Positions 1-8,697 of a DNA stretch of 64,000 bases are shown in pieces (position 1 is the stretch's first letter; each line of letters begins with the position of its first letter). This DNA comes from Rhodobacter flavimaris. Lineage in GTDB: Bacteria > Pseudomonadota > Alphaproteobacteria > Rhodobacterales > Rhodobacteraceae. The stretch is taken from the NCBI RefSeq assembly GCF_021378075.1, contig NZ_JAJUOS010000010.1, forward strand, positions 122,239 to 186,238. Reading direction: 5' to 3'. The notes beneath the pieces were generated by a model that had not been told where the DNA came from, did no database searches, and saw nothing but the letters and a program-made list of their open reading frames with translations. A program made the position numbers and the translations under genes.

Positions 1-1168
1 GATCTTGCAGGATACGCTGCTGATCTTTCGCCAGGATTTCCTCGGGGCCAGGCGCGCTGTCCCAATTCGCCGTGATCTGGGCCTCGCGCAGCAGACGCTC
101 GGCCTTGGCGCGGACGTTCAGCGGAACGATCAGCGCCGAGACGCCTTTCGAGCCTGCCCGCCCGGTCCGGCCTGAGCGGTGCAATAGCGCCTCTCGGTTA
201 ACCGGCAGATCGGCATGGACCACCAGCTCAAGGCCCGGCAGGTCGATGCCGCGCGCGGCCACGTCGGTCGCGATACAGACCCGCGCCCGGCCGTCACGCA
301 TCATTTGCAGCGCGCGCGAGCGTTCGTCCTGCGACAGCTCGCCCGACAGCGCCACGACCGACAGGCCGCGGTTCAGCAGGCGCCCGGTCAGGTGCGTCAC
401 CGCCGCGCGGGTCGAGCAGAAGACGATGGCGCGCTCGGCCTCGTAGAAGCGCAGCACGTTGACGATGGCGTTCTCGCGGTCAGACTTGTCCACCATCAGC
501 GCGCGGTAGTCGATATCGGCGTGCTGCTCGCGCGCGGCGATGGTCGAGATCCGCTGCGCATCGCGCTGGTAGGTCGCGGCCAGCTTGGCGATCGGCGGGG
601 AAACGGTGGCAGAGAACATCAGCGTGCGGCGCTCTTCCGGGGCGGCTTCGAGAATGAATTCGAGGTCTTCACGGAAGCCGAGGTCAAGCATCTCGTCGGC
701 CTCGTCCATCACGACGACTTGCAGGTCAGACAGATCCAGCGCGCCGCGACGGATATGGTCGCAGATCCGGCCCGGCGTGCCCACGACGATGTGGCAGCCA
801 CGCTCCAGCGCGCGACGCTCGTTGCGGGCGTCCATGCCGCCAACGGCACCGGCGATCACCGCGCCCGCCTTGGCATAAAGCCACGCCAACTCGCGGCTGA
901 CCTGTTGCGCGAGTTCACGGGTGGGGGCGATGATCAGCGCGTGCGGCAGGTCGGCATAGGGGGCAAAGGCGCCCTCAGCCAAAAGTTCCGACGCCATTGC
1001 CAGACCGAAGGCCACCGTCTTGCCCGAGCCGGTCTGCGCAGACACCAGCAGGTCTGCCCCTGCCAGCGCGGGGTCCGAGACCGCCTCCTGCACCGGGGTC
1101 AGAGTGGTGTATCCCTTCTCGGACAACGCCGCGGAAAGGGCGTCGGGAAGGTGCGGAAACTGGGTCAT
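1..1168 (-). CDS. DEAD-box ATP-dependent RNA helicase (3' end outside window)
   Basis: The reading frame starts at ATG 1168-1166 and runs off the left edge after about 389 codons. All helicase signatures are readable in order: Q-motif region near residue 23, Walker A AQTGSGKT near 44-51, PTRELA, TPGR, DEAD, SAT, ATDVAARGID and HRSGRTGRAG. These proteins use ATP to unwind short RNA duplexes in ribosome assembly and mRNA decay. The segment after the core resembles the DeaD/CsdA linker, so a DbpA-type RNA-binding domain probably follows outside the window. The exact subfamily cannot be fixed without the C-terminus. Confidence 0.93.
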   Translation of the reverse strand, partial: MTQFPHLPDALSAALSEKGYTTLTPVQEAVSDPALAGADLLVSAQTGSGKTVAFGLAMASELLAEGAFAPYADLPHALIIAPTRELAQQVSRELAWLYAKAGAVIAGAVGGMDARNERRALERGCHIVVGTPGRICDHIRRGALDLSDLQVVVMDEADEMLDLGFREDLEFILEAAPEERRTLMFSATVSPPIAKLAATYQRDAQRISTIAAREQHADIDYRALMVDKSDRENAIVNVLRFYEAERAIVFCSTRAAVTHLTGRLLNRGLSVVALSGELSQDERSRALQMMRDGRARVCIATDVAARGIDLPGLELVVHADLPVNREALLHRSGRTGRAGSKGVSALIVPLNVRAKAERLLREAQITANWDSAPGPEEILAKDQQRILQD

Positions 1169-1284
1169 GGCGGGGCCTTCTGAAAACACGAAGGCCGCGT
1201 TCTAGTCCAAACCCCGCCGGGTGTATAGGGCGAATCGCCTGTGCAGCGGGCGAGCCCGCCAAGCGTTTAACGCGCGGCAGCGCC

Positions 1285-2166
1285 TTACGGCCACTTGGCC
1301 AGCGGCGGCAGGCTCATCAGCACGGCATCGGCATTGTGTCCGGTCTCAAGCCCGAACTTGGTGCCCCGGTCATAGACAAGGTTATATTCGGCATAGAGCC
1401 CGCGATGGATCAGCTGGGTGTCGCGGTCGGCCTCGGATGAGGGCGTGCCAAGGCGGCGCTCGGTCACCGGGACGAAAGCTGGCAGGAAGGCCGCGCCCAC
1501 CGAGCGGGTAAAGGCGAAATCCGCCTCCCAGTCGCCGGTGTTCAGATCGTCGTAGAAGATGCCGCCCACGCCGCGCGCGCGGCCCCGGTGCGGGACGAAG
1601 AAATACTCATCCGCCCAGGCCTTGAAACGGGGGTAGTATTCCGCGTCATGCGCATCGCATGCGCCCTGCATCTGCGCGTGGAAATGCGCGGTATCCTCGG
1701 CGTATTCGATGCAGGGATTAAGGTCGGCACCGCCGCCGAACCACCAGGCACTAGGCGTCCAGAACATGCGGGTGTTCATGTGAACGGCGGGGGTGTGCGG
1801 GTTTTGCATATGGGCAACAAGGCTGATCCCCGAGGCCCAGAAGCGCGGGTCCTGCTCCATCCCCGGCACGCCGCGCGCCGCCATCGCCTTTTGCGCGCGC
1901 GGGGCCAGCTCGCCCCAGACGGTCGAGATATTGACGCCGACCTTCTCGAAGACGCGCCCGCCGCGCATCACGCTCATCTTGCCGCCGCCGTGATCTTCGC
2001 CGGCGGGGCCAGTGCGCGTGGTGGGGGTGACCTCGAACCGGCCCGGCGCGGCGGAACCCGGACCGCGATCCTCCAGATCCTCGAAAGCCGCCACGATACG
2101 GTCGCGCAGATCCGAGAACCACTGGCTGGCCTGCGCCTTGCGCGTCGTGAAATCGGTGTCGGTCAT
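1285..2166 (-). CDS. hemF: Oxygen-dependent coproporphyrinogen III oxidase
   Basis: This 293-residue protein oxidatively decarboxylates coproporphyrinogen III to protoporphyrinogen IX in haem and bacteriochlorophyll synthesis, using O2. Family hallmarks are GGGKMSVMRGG (61-70), FEKVGVN (73-79), the histidine-rich stretch with H119, H124 and H129, GGGADLNP (144-151) and GGIFYDDL (201-208). The ATG at 2166 is preceded by AGGAGG about 8 bases upstream. The frame stays open further upstream but without a better start. A small lipoprotein gene is divergent across a 111-bp shared promoter region. Confidence 0.96.
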   Translation of the reverse strand: MTDTDFTTRKAQASQWFSDLRDRIVAAFEDLEDRGPGSAAPGRFEVTPTTRTGPAGEDHGGGKMSVMRGGRVFEKVGVNISTVWGELAPRAQKAMAARGVPGMEQDPRFWASGISLVAHMQNPHTPAVHMNTRMFWTPSAWWFGGGADLNPCIEYAEDTAHFHAQMQGACDAHDAEYYPRFKAWADEYFFVPHRGRARGVGGIFYDDLNTGDWEADFAFTRSVGAAFLPAFVPVTERRLGTPSSEADRDTQLIHRGLYAEYNLVYDRGTKFGLETGHNADAVLMSLPPLAKWP

Positions 2167-2277
2167 GCGCGGCTCCTCCTGATCACTTTTGGGTTCCTTA
2201 ACAGGCGCGGGCCTCGGGCGGAATTGCCTTTTGCACCGCGCGGACGCAGGATAGGCCGTGGTTTTCAGGAGGTAGCT

Positions 2278-2685
2278 ATGTTTTCGCGCGTGACCCTGGC
2301 GGTTCTTGGTGGGCTGATGTTTCTGGGCGCCTGCGGCACCCCGCAGGAACAATGCATCGGCCGCTCGACGCGCGAGCTGCGCAACCTCGAATACCTGCTG
2401 AAGGAAACCGAGGGCAACCTCGCGCGTGGTTACGCCTGGGAAGAATACGAGGTTCCTGTCTGGCGGCGCGAGATTTGCGGCACCGAACTGGTGCAGGGCA
2501 AGGACGGGCCGGTCGAGCGGCCGCGCTATTGCCTTGTGCATGACACCGAGACAAAGCGCCGCATCAAGTCGATCGACCCGGCGGAAGAGACCCGCAAGCG
2601 CGATGCGCTGAAAGCCAAGATCGCGGCGATCATGCCGCAGGTCGAGGCCAATATCGCCGCGTGCCGCGCAACCTACCCCGAGTAA
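2278..2685 (+). CDS. Small lipoprotein of unknown function
   Basis: The product is 135 residues. An N-terminal hydrophobic signal (residues 4-17) ends in the lipobox LGAC with Cys19 as the lipidation site, so it should be an outer- or inner-membrane-anchored periplasmic lipoprotein. The mature part is charged and helical, with four further cysteines that could form disulfides. A CAGGAGG ribosome-binding site lies 7 bases before ATG 2278. It is divergent from hemF and converges on the next SDR gene, leaving only 3 bp between stop codons. I do not recognise a function. Confidence 0.85.
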   Translation: MFSRVTLAVLGGLMFLGACGTPQEQCIGRSTRELRNLEYLLKETEGNLARGYAWEEYEVPVWRREICGTELVQGKDGPVERPRYCLVHDTETKRRIKSIDPAEETRKRDALKAKIAAIMPQVEANIAACRATYPE

Positions 2686-2688
2686 GGA

Positions 2689-3498
2689 TCAGAACATCGG
2701 CACCGCGATCGGATCGACCACGCTGCGCCCGCCATCGACCTGAAGAATCTGGCCGGTCATGAAGGACGCGCCCGGCGAGGCAAGGAATTGCACCGCCTCG
2801 GCCAGTTCCGTTGCCGGGGCGATGCGGCCAAGCGGAGTGCCTTCGGTCAGGGCCGCGCGCCACTCGGGGTTTTCCTTGATACCGGCGAGCAGCGATGCGC
2901 TCATGACCGAACCGAACGAGACGCCGTTCACGCGGATGCGGTGCGGTGCCAGAGCGACCGCAAGGCTGCGCGTTGCCTGATCCTGCGCGGCGCAGGCGAT
3001 GGAATAGGCCAGCAGTTCGGGCTGCGCGCGCAGCGAGGCCTGGGTCGAGATATTGATGATGCAGCCCACCTCGCCCTCGGTGCGGTTTTCCTTCTCGGCC
3101 TGGCCCATCATCCGCTTGGCGGTCATCTGCGACAGGCGCAGCGCGCCGCGCATGTTCTGACGCATCATGTCGTCCAGGATATCCTGCGCCGGGTCCAGCG
3201 GATCGCAGGGCGTCACCGCCCGCGCCGCGTTGACCAAGATGTCGATCCGGTCGAAGGCGTCGATCGTGGCCGAGAGCAGGTTGTTCACCGTCAGCTTCTC
3301 GCACAGGTCGCCCGCGAAATAGCGCGCGGGGCCTTCGGTCTTGGCATTCTCGCCCAGTTCCGCGATCAGCTTGGTCTCGTCGATATCGGCGCACATGACA
3401 TTGGCGCCACGGTCCAGAAAGTGGCGCGCGATGGCCAGACCGATGCCATGGGCGGCGCCGGTGATGATCGCAGTCTTGCCGGTGATGGAAAGCGACAT
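2689..3498 (-). CDS. SDR-family oxidoreductase with altered catalytic residues
   Basis: This 269-residue Rossmann protein has the classical SDR cofactor motif TGAAHGIG (14-21), the ISTQAS serine region and a C-terminal TGQILQVDGG, as in 3-oxoacyl-ACP reductase-like SDRs. Two signatures deviate. The usual NNAG reads NAARA, and the active-site YxxxK reads YSIAC, so the catalytic lysine is replaced by cysteine. It may be catalytically changed or a binding protein. The start ATG at 3498 is preceded by a weak AGGGGA. Substrate unknown. Confidence 0.88.
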   Translation of the reverse strand: MSLSITGKTAIITGAAHGIGLAIARHFLDRGANVMCADIDETKLIAELGENAKTEGPARYFAGDLCEKLTVNNLLSATIDAFDRIDILVNAARAVTPCDPLDPAQDILDDMMRQNMRGALRLSQMTAKRMMGQAEKENRTEGEVGCIINISTQASLRAQPELLAYSIACAAQDQATRSLAVALAPHRIRVNGVSFGSVMSASLLAGIKENPEWRAALTEGTPLGRIAPATELAEAVQFLASPGASFMTGQILQVDGGRSVVDPIAVPMF

Positions 3499-3539
3499 GG
3501 GCTGTCCCCTGAGAGTGGTTTGCGGGTTTTTACCCGATT

Positions 3540-4577
3540 TTAACGGCGCGGACGAGCCATGCGCGTGCGTGGCGCAGCGACCGGCTTGGATCCGCCGACG
3601 ATGGGCTTGGTGGCGCGGATGATCTTGAAGCCGCCATCCCCGCCGAGTTCCTCGAGCTCGTGGAAACTGGCGCGCAGGGCCTCCTCATAGGGCAGGTGGC
3701 GGTTGGCGACCATCCAAAGCGTCCCCGAGAGCGAGAGCATCGAGGCCGCCGCACGAATGAAGGCCGCGCCCAGCGCCGGATCGGCCGCGCGCGAGGTATG
3801 GAAGGGCGGGTTCATCACGATGCCCGAATAGCGCGCCTCGGGCACGTAGGCGGTGGCATCGGCCCAGACGAAGCGCGCGCGCGGGTCGGTGATGTTACGC
3901 CGCGCGCAGTCCAGTGCGGCGTGTTCGGCCTCGATCAGGTCGATGCTTTCAACGCCCTCGCGGGCCAAAACCTGCGCGGCAAGCCAGCCCCAACCCGCGC
4001 CCAGATCGGCCATCCGGGCGGGCAGCTTGGCCGGAAGCGCCTCGGCTAACAGCGCAGAGCCACGGTCGATGCCATCGGCGGAAAAGACGCCGGGCGCGGT
4101 GACAAAGCCCGGCGCGGGCTCGCCCGGACGGGCCTGCCACTCGGCCGGGGCGGCAGCGCCTGCGGCGAAGGCAAAGATCTTGCCATGCGCCTTGGCGAGC
4201 GGCGGGGTGACGACGGCCCAGGAGCGCAGATCCTTGAGCACCGAATCCACGCCATCATGCTTGGCGCCATCGACCCAGACCGCGCCGTTGGGTGCAACGC
4301 GCGCATTCGCCTCGAACAGGATCGCGCGGGCCTCGGCCTTGGCGCGGGGCAGGAACACGACAGCGGCGGCGTAACCGGTGTCCGGTTCGGCCACGACATC
4401 GAAGCCGCGCGCCTTCAGCGCGTCGAAATCGGGCGCGAAGCCCTGAATGACCTGCACACGCTCGCGCGGCAGGTCGGACAGGTCGGTGTCGCGGGTGGCG
4501 CGCCAGACGGCGATACGCCCCTCGGCGGGCAGGGCATCAGGCGCGGCAAGCGCGAGGGAAACTCGGGGATGGCTCAT
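3540..4577 (-). CDS. RsmC-like class I SAM-dependent methyltransferase
   Basis: The 345-residue protein has a two-lobed layout. The N-terminal half is methyltransferase-like but degenerate. The C-terminal half carries SAM motif I (DLGAGWGWLA, near residue 195) and the N-methyltransferase motif NPPF (near 265). This is the architecture of 16S rRNA guanine-N2 methyltransferases RsmC/RsmG1207-type. The basic tail (RTRMARPRR) suits RNA binding. I chose the ATG at 4577 because the 14 residues encoded further upstream are unlike the family. Target base is inferred from family, not shown. Confidence 0.85.
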   Translation of the reverse strand: MSHPRVSLALAAPDALPAEGRIAVWRATRDTDLSDLPRERVQVIQGFAPDFDALKARGFDVVAEPDTGYAAAVVFLPRAKAEARAILFEANARVAPNGAVWVDGAKHDGVDSVLKDLRSWAVVTPPLAKAHGKIFAFAAGAAAPAEWQARPGEPAPGFVTAPGVFSADGIDRGSALLAEALPAKLPARMADLGAGWGWLAAQVLAREGVESIDLIEAEHAALDCARRNITDPRARFVWADATAYVPEARYSGIVMNPPFHTSRAADPALGAAFIRAAASMLSLSGTLWMVANRHLPYEEALRASFHELEELGGDGGFKIIRATKPIVGGSKPVAAPRTRMARPRR

Positions 4578-4631
4578 GGGGACCTTCGGGTCTGGCAATG
4601 GGGGCTGGCATCTGCGCATAGGCGCGATGCG

Positions 4632-4955
4632 TCATTCCTTTTCCATCGTGCATTGCAGCGGGTGTTGGTGGCGGCGGGCGAAATCCATCACCTGGGCCAC
4701 CTTGGTCTCGGCCACTTCGAACGAGAAGACGCCCACCACGGCAAGCCCCTTCTTGTGCACGGTCAGCATGATCTCGAACGCCTGCGCATGGGTCATGCCG
4801 AAGAACCGCTCAAGGATATGCACGACGAATTCCATCGGCGTGTAATCGTCGTTGAGCAGCAGAACCTTGTACATGGGCGGGCGCTGCGTCTTGGGACGCG
4901 TCTTGAGCGCGACGCCGGCTTCGCCTTCGGCATCGTCCTTTCGGTCGGCCATCAT
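4632..4955 (-). CDS. clpS: ATP-dependent Clp protease adaptor ClpS
   Basis: The product is 107 residues. ClpS binds the ClpA N-domain and delivers N-degron substrates to ClpAP. The core [17 protein letters not shown], the [15 protein letters not shown] helix and the [11 protein letters not shown] segment are all intact, including the residues that line the N-degron pocket. Two tandem ATGs (4955 and 4952) are possible starts. An in-frame ATG at 5024 would add a basic extension not usual for the family and has its SD-like bases directly abutting the start. It lies divergent from a HAD hydrolase gene. Confidence 0.94.
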   Translation of the reverse strand: MMADRKDDAEGEAGVALKTRPKTQRPPMYKVLLLNDDYTPMEFVVHILERFFGMTHAQAFEIMLTVHKKGLAVVGVFSFEVAETKVAQVMDFARRHQHPLQCTMEKE

Positions 4956-5107
4956 GTGAATGGGCTCGCGCAAGTCGCTCTCTCGCAGGAATCGGATCCG
5001 TCTGTCCGGCGAATATAGGCGCATCTTCCCATATGAAAAGCCTTTTGCGGAAAGGGAATTGCCTTTTGCCCCCGCATCGGGCCACTCTCGCCGCCCGGGA
5101 GGCGCCC

Positions 5108-5803
5108 ATGACCCTGACCACGATTGGCTTCGATGCCGACGATACGCTCTGGCACAACGAGCGGTTCTTTCACCTCACGCAGGAGCGGTTTCACGACCTG
5201 CTGGCCGCCCACGCCCCGCGCGAGCATCTGGCCGAACGGCTGCTGGCGGCCGAGCGACGCAATATCGGCCATTACGGCTTTGGCGTGAAGGGCTTCACCC
5301 TGTCGATGATCGAGACCGCCATCGAGGTCAGCGAGGGGCGCGTGCCCGCCTCGGTCATTGCCGAGATCATGGCCGCCGGGCGCGAGATGCTGGCCCATCC
5401 AATTGAGTTGCTACCCCATGCCCGCGAGGCGATCGAGGCCTTAGCGGGGCACTACCGAATCGTGCTGGTCACCAAGGGCGACCTGCTGGACCAGGAGCGC
5501 AAGCTGGCGCAATCGGGGCTGGGGGAGTTGTTCAACGCAGTCGAGATCGTCTCGGACAAGAAGCCCGAGGTCTATCGCACCGTCTTCGCCCGCCATGGCA
5601 CCGGACCCGCCGAGGGCATGATGGTGGGCAATTCGCTGAAATCCGACGTGATCCCAATGATCGAGGCCGGGGGCTATGGCGTGCATGTCCCCCATGACCT
5701 GACATGGGCGCTGGAACATGCCGAGCCGCCAACCGCCGACCCGCATTTCGCCGAACTGCCCGATCTGGGCGCCCTGCCCGATCTGGTGGCGCGGCTGGCC
5801 TAG
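5108..5803 (+). CDS. HAD-superfamily hydrolase (subfamily IA type)
   Basis: This is a 231-residue phosphatase-like protein. HAD motif I is DADDTLW (residues 8-14), with Asp8 as nucleophile and Asp10 as acid/base. Motif II is VTKGD and motif III/IV is the conserved lysine followed by VGNSLKSDV. The closest style is the YjjG/YfnB nucleotidase-like group, but the substrate cannot be read from the sequence. ATG 5108 follows GGGAGGCGCCC. Its stop codon overlaps that of the convergent SDR gene within a shared CTAG. Confidence 0.88.
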   Translation: MTLTTIGFDADDTLWHNERFFHLTQERFHDLLAAHAPREHLAERLLAAERRNIGHYGFGVKGFTLSMIETAIEVSEGRVPASVIAEIMAAGREMLAHPIELLPHAREAIEALAGHYRIVLVTKGDLLDQERKLAQSGLGELFNAVEIVSDKKPEVYRTVFARHGTGPAEGMMVGNSLKSDVIPMIEAGGYGVHVPHDLTWALEHAEPPTADPHFAELPDLGALPDLVARLA

Positions 5804-6531
5804 ACGTGCTGGCCCGCGTTCACCTCGATCTCGGTCCCGGTGACATAGCTTGAGGCATCCGAGCACAGGAACCAGATCACATCGGCCACCTCACGCGGCT
5901 GGCCGAGGCGGCGCAGCGGCAGGTTCTCGACGATCTTCTCGGTGCCGGGGGACAGGATAGATGTCTCGATCTCGCCAGGCGCGATGGCGTTGACGCGCAC
6001 GCCAAGCGGCCCGAAGTCATGCGCCATCTCGCGCGTCAGCGCCTTCAGCGCAGCTTTCGAGGTCGCATAGGCCGCGCCCGCGAAAGGATGCACCCGACTG
6101 CCCGCAATCGAGGTGACGTTGACCACCGCCCCCTTTGCCGCCGACAGCTCTTCCTTCAGCCCGCGCGCCAGCACGATCGAGGCGAAGAAGTTGACGTGGA
6201 ACACCTGCCCCCAGGTGCTCAGATCGGTATCGAGCGTATTCAGCCGACTCCCCCCCGGCCCCTTCGGCGAGATGCCCGCGTTATTGACCAGCGCGTGCAG
6301 TTTGCCATCCAGCCGCGCGCGGATCTCGGAGATCGACTCGATGGTCTTCTTGGGGTCAGCAAGGTCGATCTCGATGTGATCTTCGCGGCCACCGCCCCAG
6401 GGGCATTGCTCGGGAAAAGGTTGGCGCGAGCAGGTGATGATCCGCCACCCCTCGCGGGCGAATCGTTTAACCGTGGCATGGCCGATCCCCCGGCTTGCCC
6501 CCGTCAGCAGCATCACCTTGCGGTCGTCCAT
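5800..6531 (-). CDS. SDR-family NAD(P)-dependent oxidoreductase
   Basis: A 243-residue classical SDR. It has the cofactor loop TGASRGIG (near residue 11), NNAG, the catalytic Ser in VNVTSIAGS and YATSK with Tyr and Lys intact, so it should be an active dehydrogenase/reductase. The start at 6531 is preferred because GGAGG lies 6 bases upstream, whereas the ATG at 6543 has none. Substrate unknown. Its start is divergent from argB and its 3' end overlaps the HAD gene by 4 bp. Confidence 0.9.
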   Translation of the reverse strand: MDDRKVMLLTGASRGIGHATVKRFAREGWRIITCSRQPFPEQCPWGGGREDHIEIDLADPKKTIESISEIRARLDGKLHALVNNAGISPKGPGGSRLNTLDTDLSTWGQVFHVNFFASIVLARGLKEELSAAKGAVVNVTSIAGSRVHPFAGAAYATSKAALKALTREMAHDFGPLGVRVNAIAPGEIETSILSPGTEKIVENLPLRRLGQPREVADVIWFLCSDASSYVTGTEIEVNAGQHV

Positions 6532-6649
6532 TCCGGCCTCCATTCTGCATTTGCAGCAAACCTAATCCCCTGCGCGGCAATGGCAATGCCCTTGGCATGG
6601 GACGCGTTTGCCCGTAACACTGGGCGCCGACTTTTCCCGGGGGCAAGAC

Positions 6650-7543
6650 ATGAGAAAGCAGACCATGGACCGTGACTGGATCGCCACCGCCCGGACCCTC
6701 TCCGAGGCGCTTCCCTACCTGCAACGCTACACGGGCGCCGTTGTCGTCGTGAAATTCGGCGGCAACGCGATGGGCGACGATGACGCCATGGCCGAGTTCG
6801 CCCGCGACGTGGTGCTGATGAAGCAGGTCGGCATGAACCCGGTCGTCGTGCATGGCGGCGGCCCGATGATCAACGAGATGTTGGCCAAGCTGGGCATCAA
6901 GTCGGACTGGGTGCGCGGCAAGCGCGTAACCGACAAAGCCACCGTCGAGGTGGTCGAGATGATCCTGTCGGGCCTTGTGAACAAGCGCATCGTGCAGGCG
7001 ATCAACGATCAGGGCGGACGCGCCGTCGGCATATCGGGCAAGGACGACGACCTGATGGTCTGCGAGGCCGATGACCCGGAACTGGGCTTCGTGGGCCGCC
7101 CGGTCGAGATGAACGTGCAGGTGATCCGCGATCTTTACAGCGCGGGCATGATCCCGGTGATCGCCCCGGTCGCGACCGGCGTGAACGACAACGAGACGTT
7201 CAACGTCAACGGCGACACCGCTGCGGGCGCCATCGCGGGCGCGCTGCAAGCCGACCGCCTGCTGCTGCTGACCGATGTCGCGGGCGTCAAGAACAAGGAC
7301 GGCGAGGTCATCACCAACATGACCCCCGACGAGGTGCAGGCCCTGATCGCCGACGAAACCATCTCGGGCGGCATGATCCCCAAGGTCGAGACCGCGCTGA
7401 AAGCGGTCAAGGAGGGTGTGCGCGCCGTGGTCATCCTTGATGGCCGGGTGGCGAATGCCTGCCTGCTGGAGCTGTTTACTGAACATGGCGCGGGCTCGAT
7501 GATCCGCTCCACCATTCCGAAGGTGAAGCCACGTCGCGGATAA
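6650..7543 (+). CDS. argB: Acetylglutamate kinase
   Basis: The 297-residue enzyme phosphorylates N-acetyl-L-glutamate in the second step of arginine synthesis. Seen here are [10 protein letters not shown] (ATP-binding Lys/Gly loop), [11 protein letters not shown] (substrate loop), [15 protein letters not shown] and the C-terminal [13 protein letters not shown], in the length and order of the family. The start at 6650 matches the conserved N-terminus. It heads a rightward series of four genes. The stop TAA at 7541-7543 forms an ATAA junction with the next gene. Confidence 0.97.
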   Translation: MRKQTMDRDWIATARTLSEALPYLQRYTGAVVVVKFGGNAMGDDDAMAEFARDVVLMKQVGMNPVVVHGGGPMINEMLAKLGIKSDWVRGKRVTDKATVEVVEMILSGLVNKRIVQAINDQGGRAVGISGKDDDLMVCEADDPELGFVGRPVEMNVQVIRDLYSAGMIPVIAPVATGVNDNETFNVNGDTAAGAIAGALQADRLLLLTDVAGVKNKDGEVITNMTPDEVQALIADETISGGMIPKVETALKAVKEGVRAVVILDGRVANACLLELFTEHGAGSMIRSTIPKVKPRRG

Positions 7544-8166
7544 GCGCCGATTTCCTGAATGATCTGGATGCCGAGCGGCTTTTCGTCGCCGGCACCCTTG
7601 AGGATGCGGGCAGGCATATCGCCCTGCTCGCCCCCGCCGAGCCCGGCTTCTGGGCGCATCTGACCGCCAGCCCCGAGTATCGCGACGGCGCGCCCGACCC
7701 GATCGACCGCTGGTCCACCCGTGTAATCAGCGCGCTGGCGCAGCGCCATGGCGGCACGGCGGTGTTTCCCTCGGATGGGCCGCCCTACCCGCCCTTTATC
7801 GACTGGGCGCTGCGCTCGGGGCGGTTTCACCGCTCGCCCGTGCAATTGCTGGTGCATCCGCAGATGGGTCTTTGGGCCAGCCTGCGCGGCGCCATCCTGT
7901 TTGACGCCTTGCCCTGTGCCCCCCTGCCCGCCGCCCCAAGCCCCTGCGCGGGCTGCCCTGCCCCCTGCCTTACGGCCTGCCCGGTCGGCGCGCTGCGCGA
8001 GGGCGCGCCCTATGACGTGCCCGCCTGCCACGATTTCCTCAATGAACCCGAAGGCATAGACTGTCTTTCTCGGGGTTGCGCCGTTCGGCGCGCTTGCCCC
8101 GCAGGGCGAAGCTATGGCAGGCTCGACGAGCAGTCCGCTTGGCATATGAGGCACTTCCACAAATGA
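7540..8166 (+). CDS. Ferredoxin-like cysteine-rich protein, apparently without a canonical start codon
   Basis: The frame is open from 7483 and encodes about 208 residues from 7540. Two cysteine clusters (CxxCxxxCxxxCP near residue 147 and CxxxxCxxxxxCP near 180) suggest iron-sulfur binding. The N-terminal half is clearly coding-like, for example [19 protein letters not shown]. No in-frame ATG, GTG or TTG exists between 7483 and the GTG at 7762, which would delete the first third. The most natural start is ATA at 7540-7542, overlapping the argB stop as ATAA where ATGA would be usual. Alternatives are ACG 7531 with GAAGG upstream, CTG 7555, or translation from 7762 only. The function is unknown. 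Confidence 0.65.
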   Translation: MSADFLNDLDAERLFVAGTLEDAGRHIALLAPAEPGFWAHLTASPEYRDGAPDPIDRWSTRVISALAQRHGGTAVFPSDGPPYPPFIDWALRSGRFHRSPVQLLVHPQMGLWASLRGAILFDALPCAPLPAAPSPCAGCPAPCLTACPVGALREGAPYDVPACHDFLNEPEGIDCLSRGCAVRRACPAGRSYGRLDEQSAWHMRHFHK

Positions 8167-8675
8167 CACCGCTCGGCCACCGCCGCCTGATCCTGACGCG
8201 TCACGCGAAATCCAGCTGGGATGACCCGCTGATGGAGGATCACGACCGCCCCCTGAACGCGCGGGGCAATGCCGCCGCGCGCGAGCTGGGCGACTTTCTG
8301 GCCTCGCGCGGGCTCGAACCCGAAGAGGTGCTCTGCTCCACCGCCAAACGCACCCGCGAAACCTGGGATCGCGTCGCCGGCGCCGTGATCGAGACGCGCC
8401 CCGAAGTACGTTACCTTGACGCGCTCTACCACGCCTCGGCCGACACCATGCTCGAGGTTTTGAAGACCGCGACACAGCCCTGCGTGATGATGATCGGGCA
8501 CAACCCCGGCATCGCCGAATTCGCGGCGCGGCTGCCCTCTCGCCCGGTCTTCGACCCCGAGTTCCGCAAATACCCGACTTGCGCCACGCTGATCGTCGAT
8601 TTCCAGATCGACGACTGGTCACAGGTCAAACCCGGCTTCGGTTCGATGCTGGAATTCTTCCGCCCTACGCGATGA
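8163..8675 (+). CDS. SixA-like histidine phosphatase family protein
   Basis: This 170-residue protein belongs to the phosphoglycerate-mutase-like histidine phosphatase superfamily. The phospho-accepting histidine is in LTRHAKSSW (about residue 14) and the second catalytic histidine in IGHNPG (about residue 112). SixA relatives dephosphorylate phosphohistidine proteins, but the substrate here is unproven. ATG 8163 overlaps the upstream stop in an ATGA junction, so it is probably translationally coupled to the ferredoxin-like gene. Confidence 0.88.
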   Translation: MTPLGHRRLILTRHAKSSWDDPLMEDHDRPLNARGNAAARELGDFLASRGLEPEEVLCSTAKRTRETWDRVAGAVIETRPEVRYLDALYHASADTMLEVLKTATQPCVMMIGHNPGIAEFAARLPSRPVFDPEFRKYPTCATLIVDFQIDDWSQVKPGFGSMLEFFRPTR

Positions 8676-8697
8676 CTATCAGAAGTGAGGATTTTTC

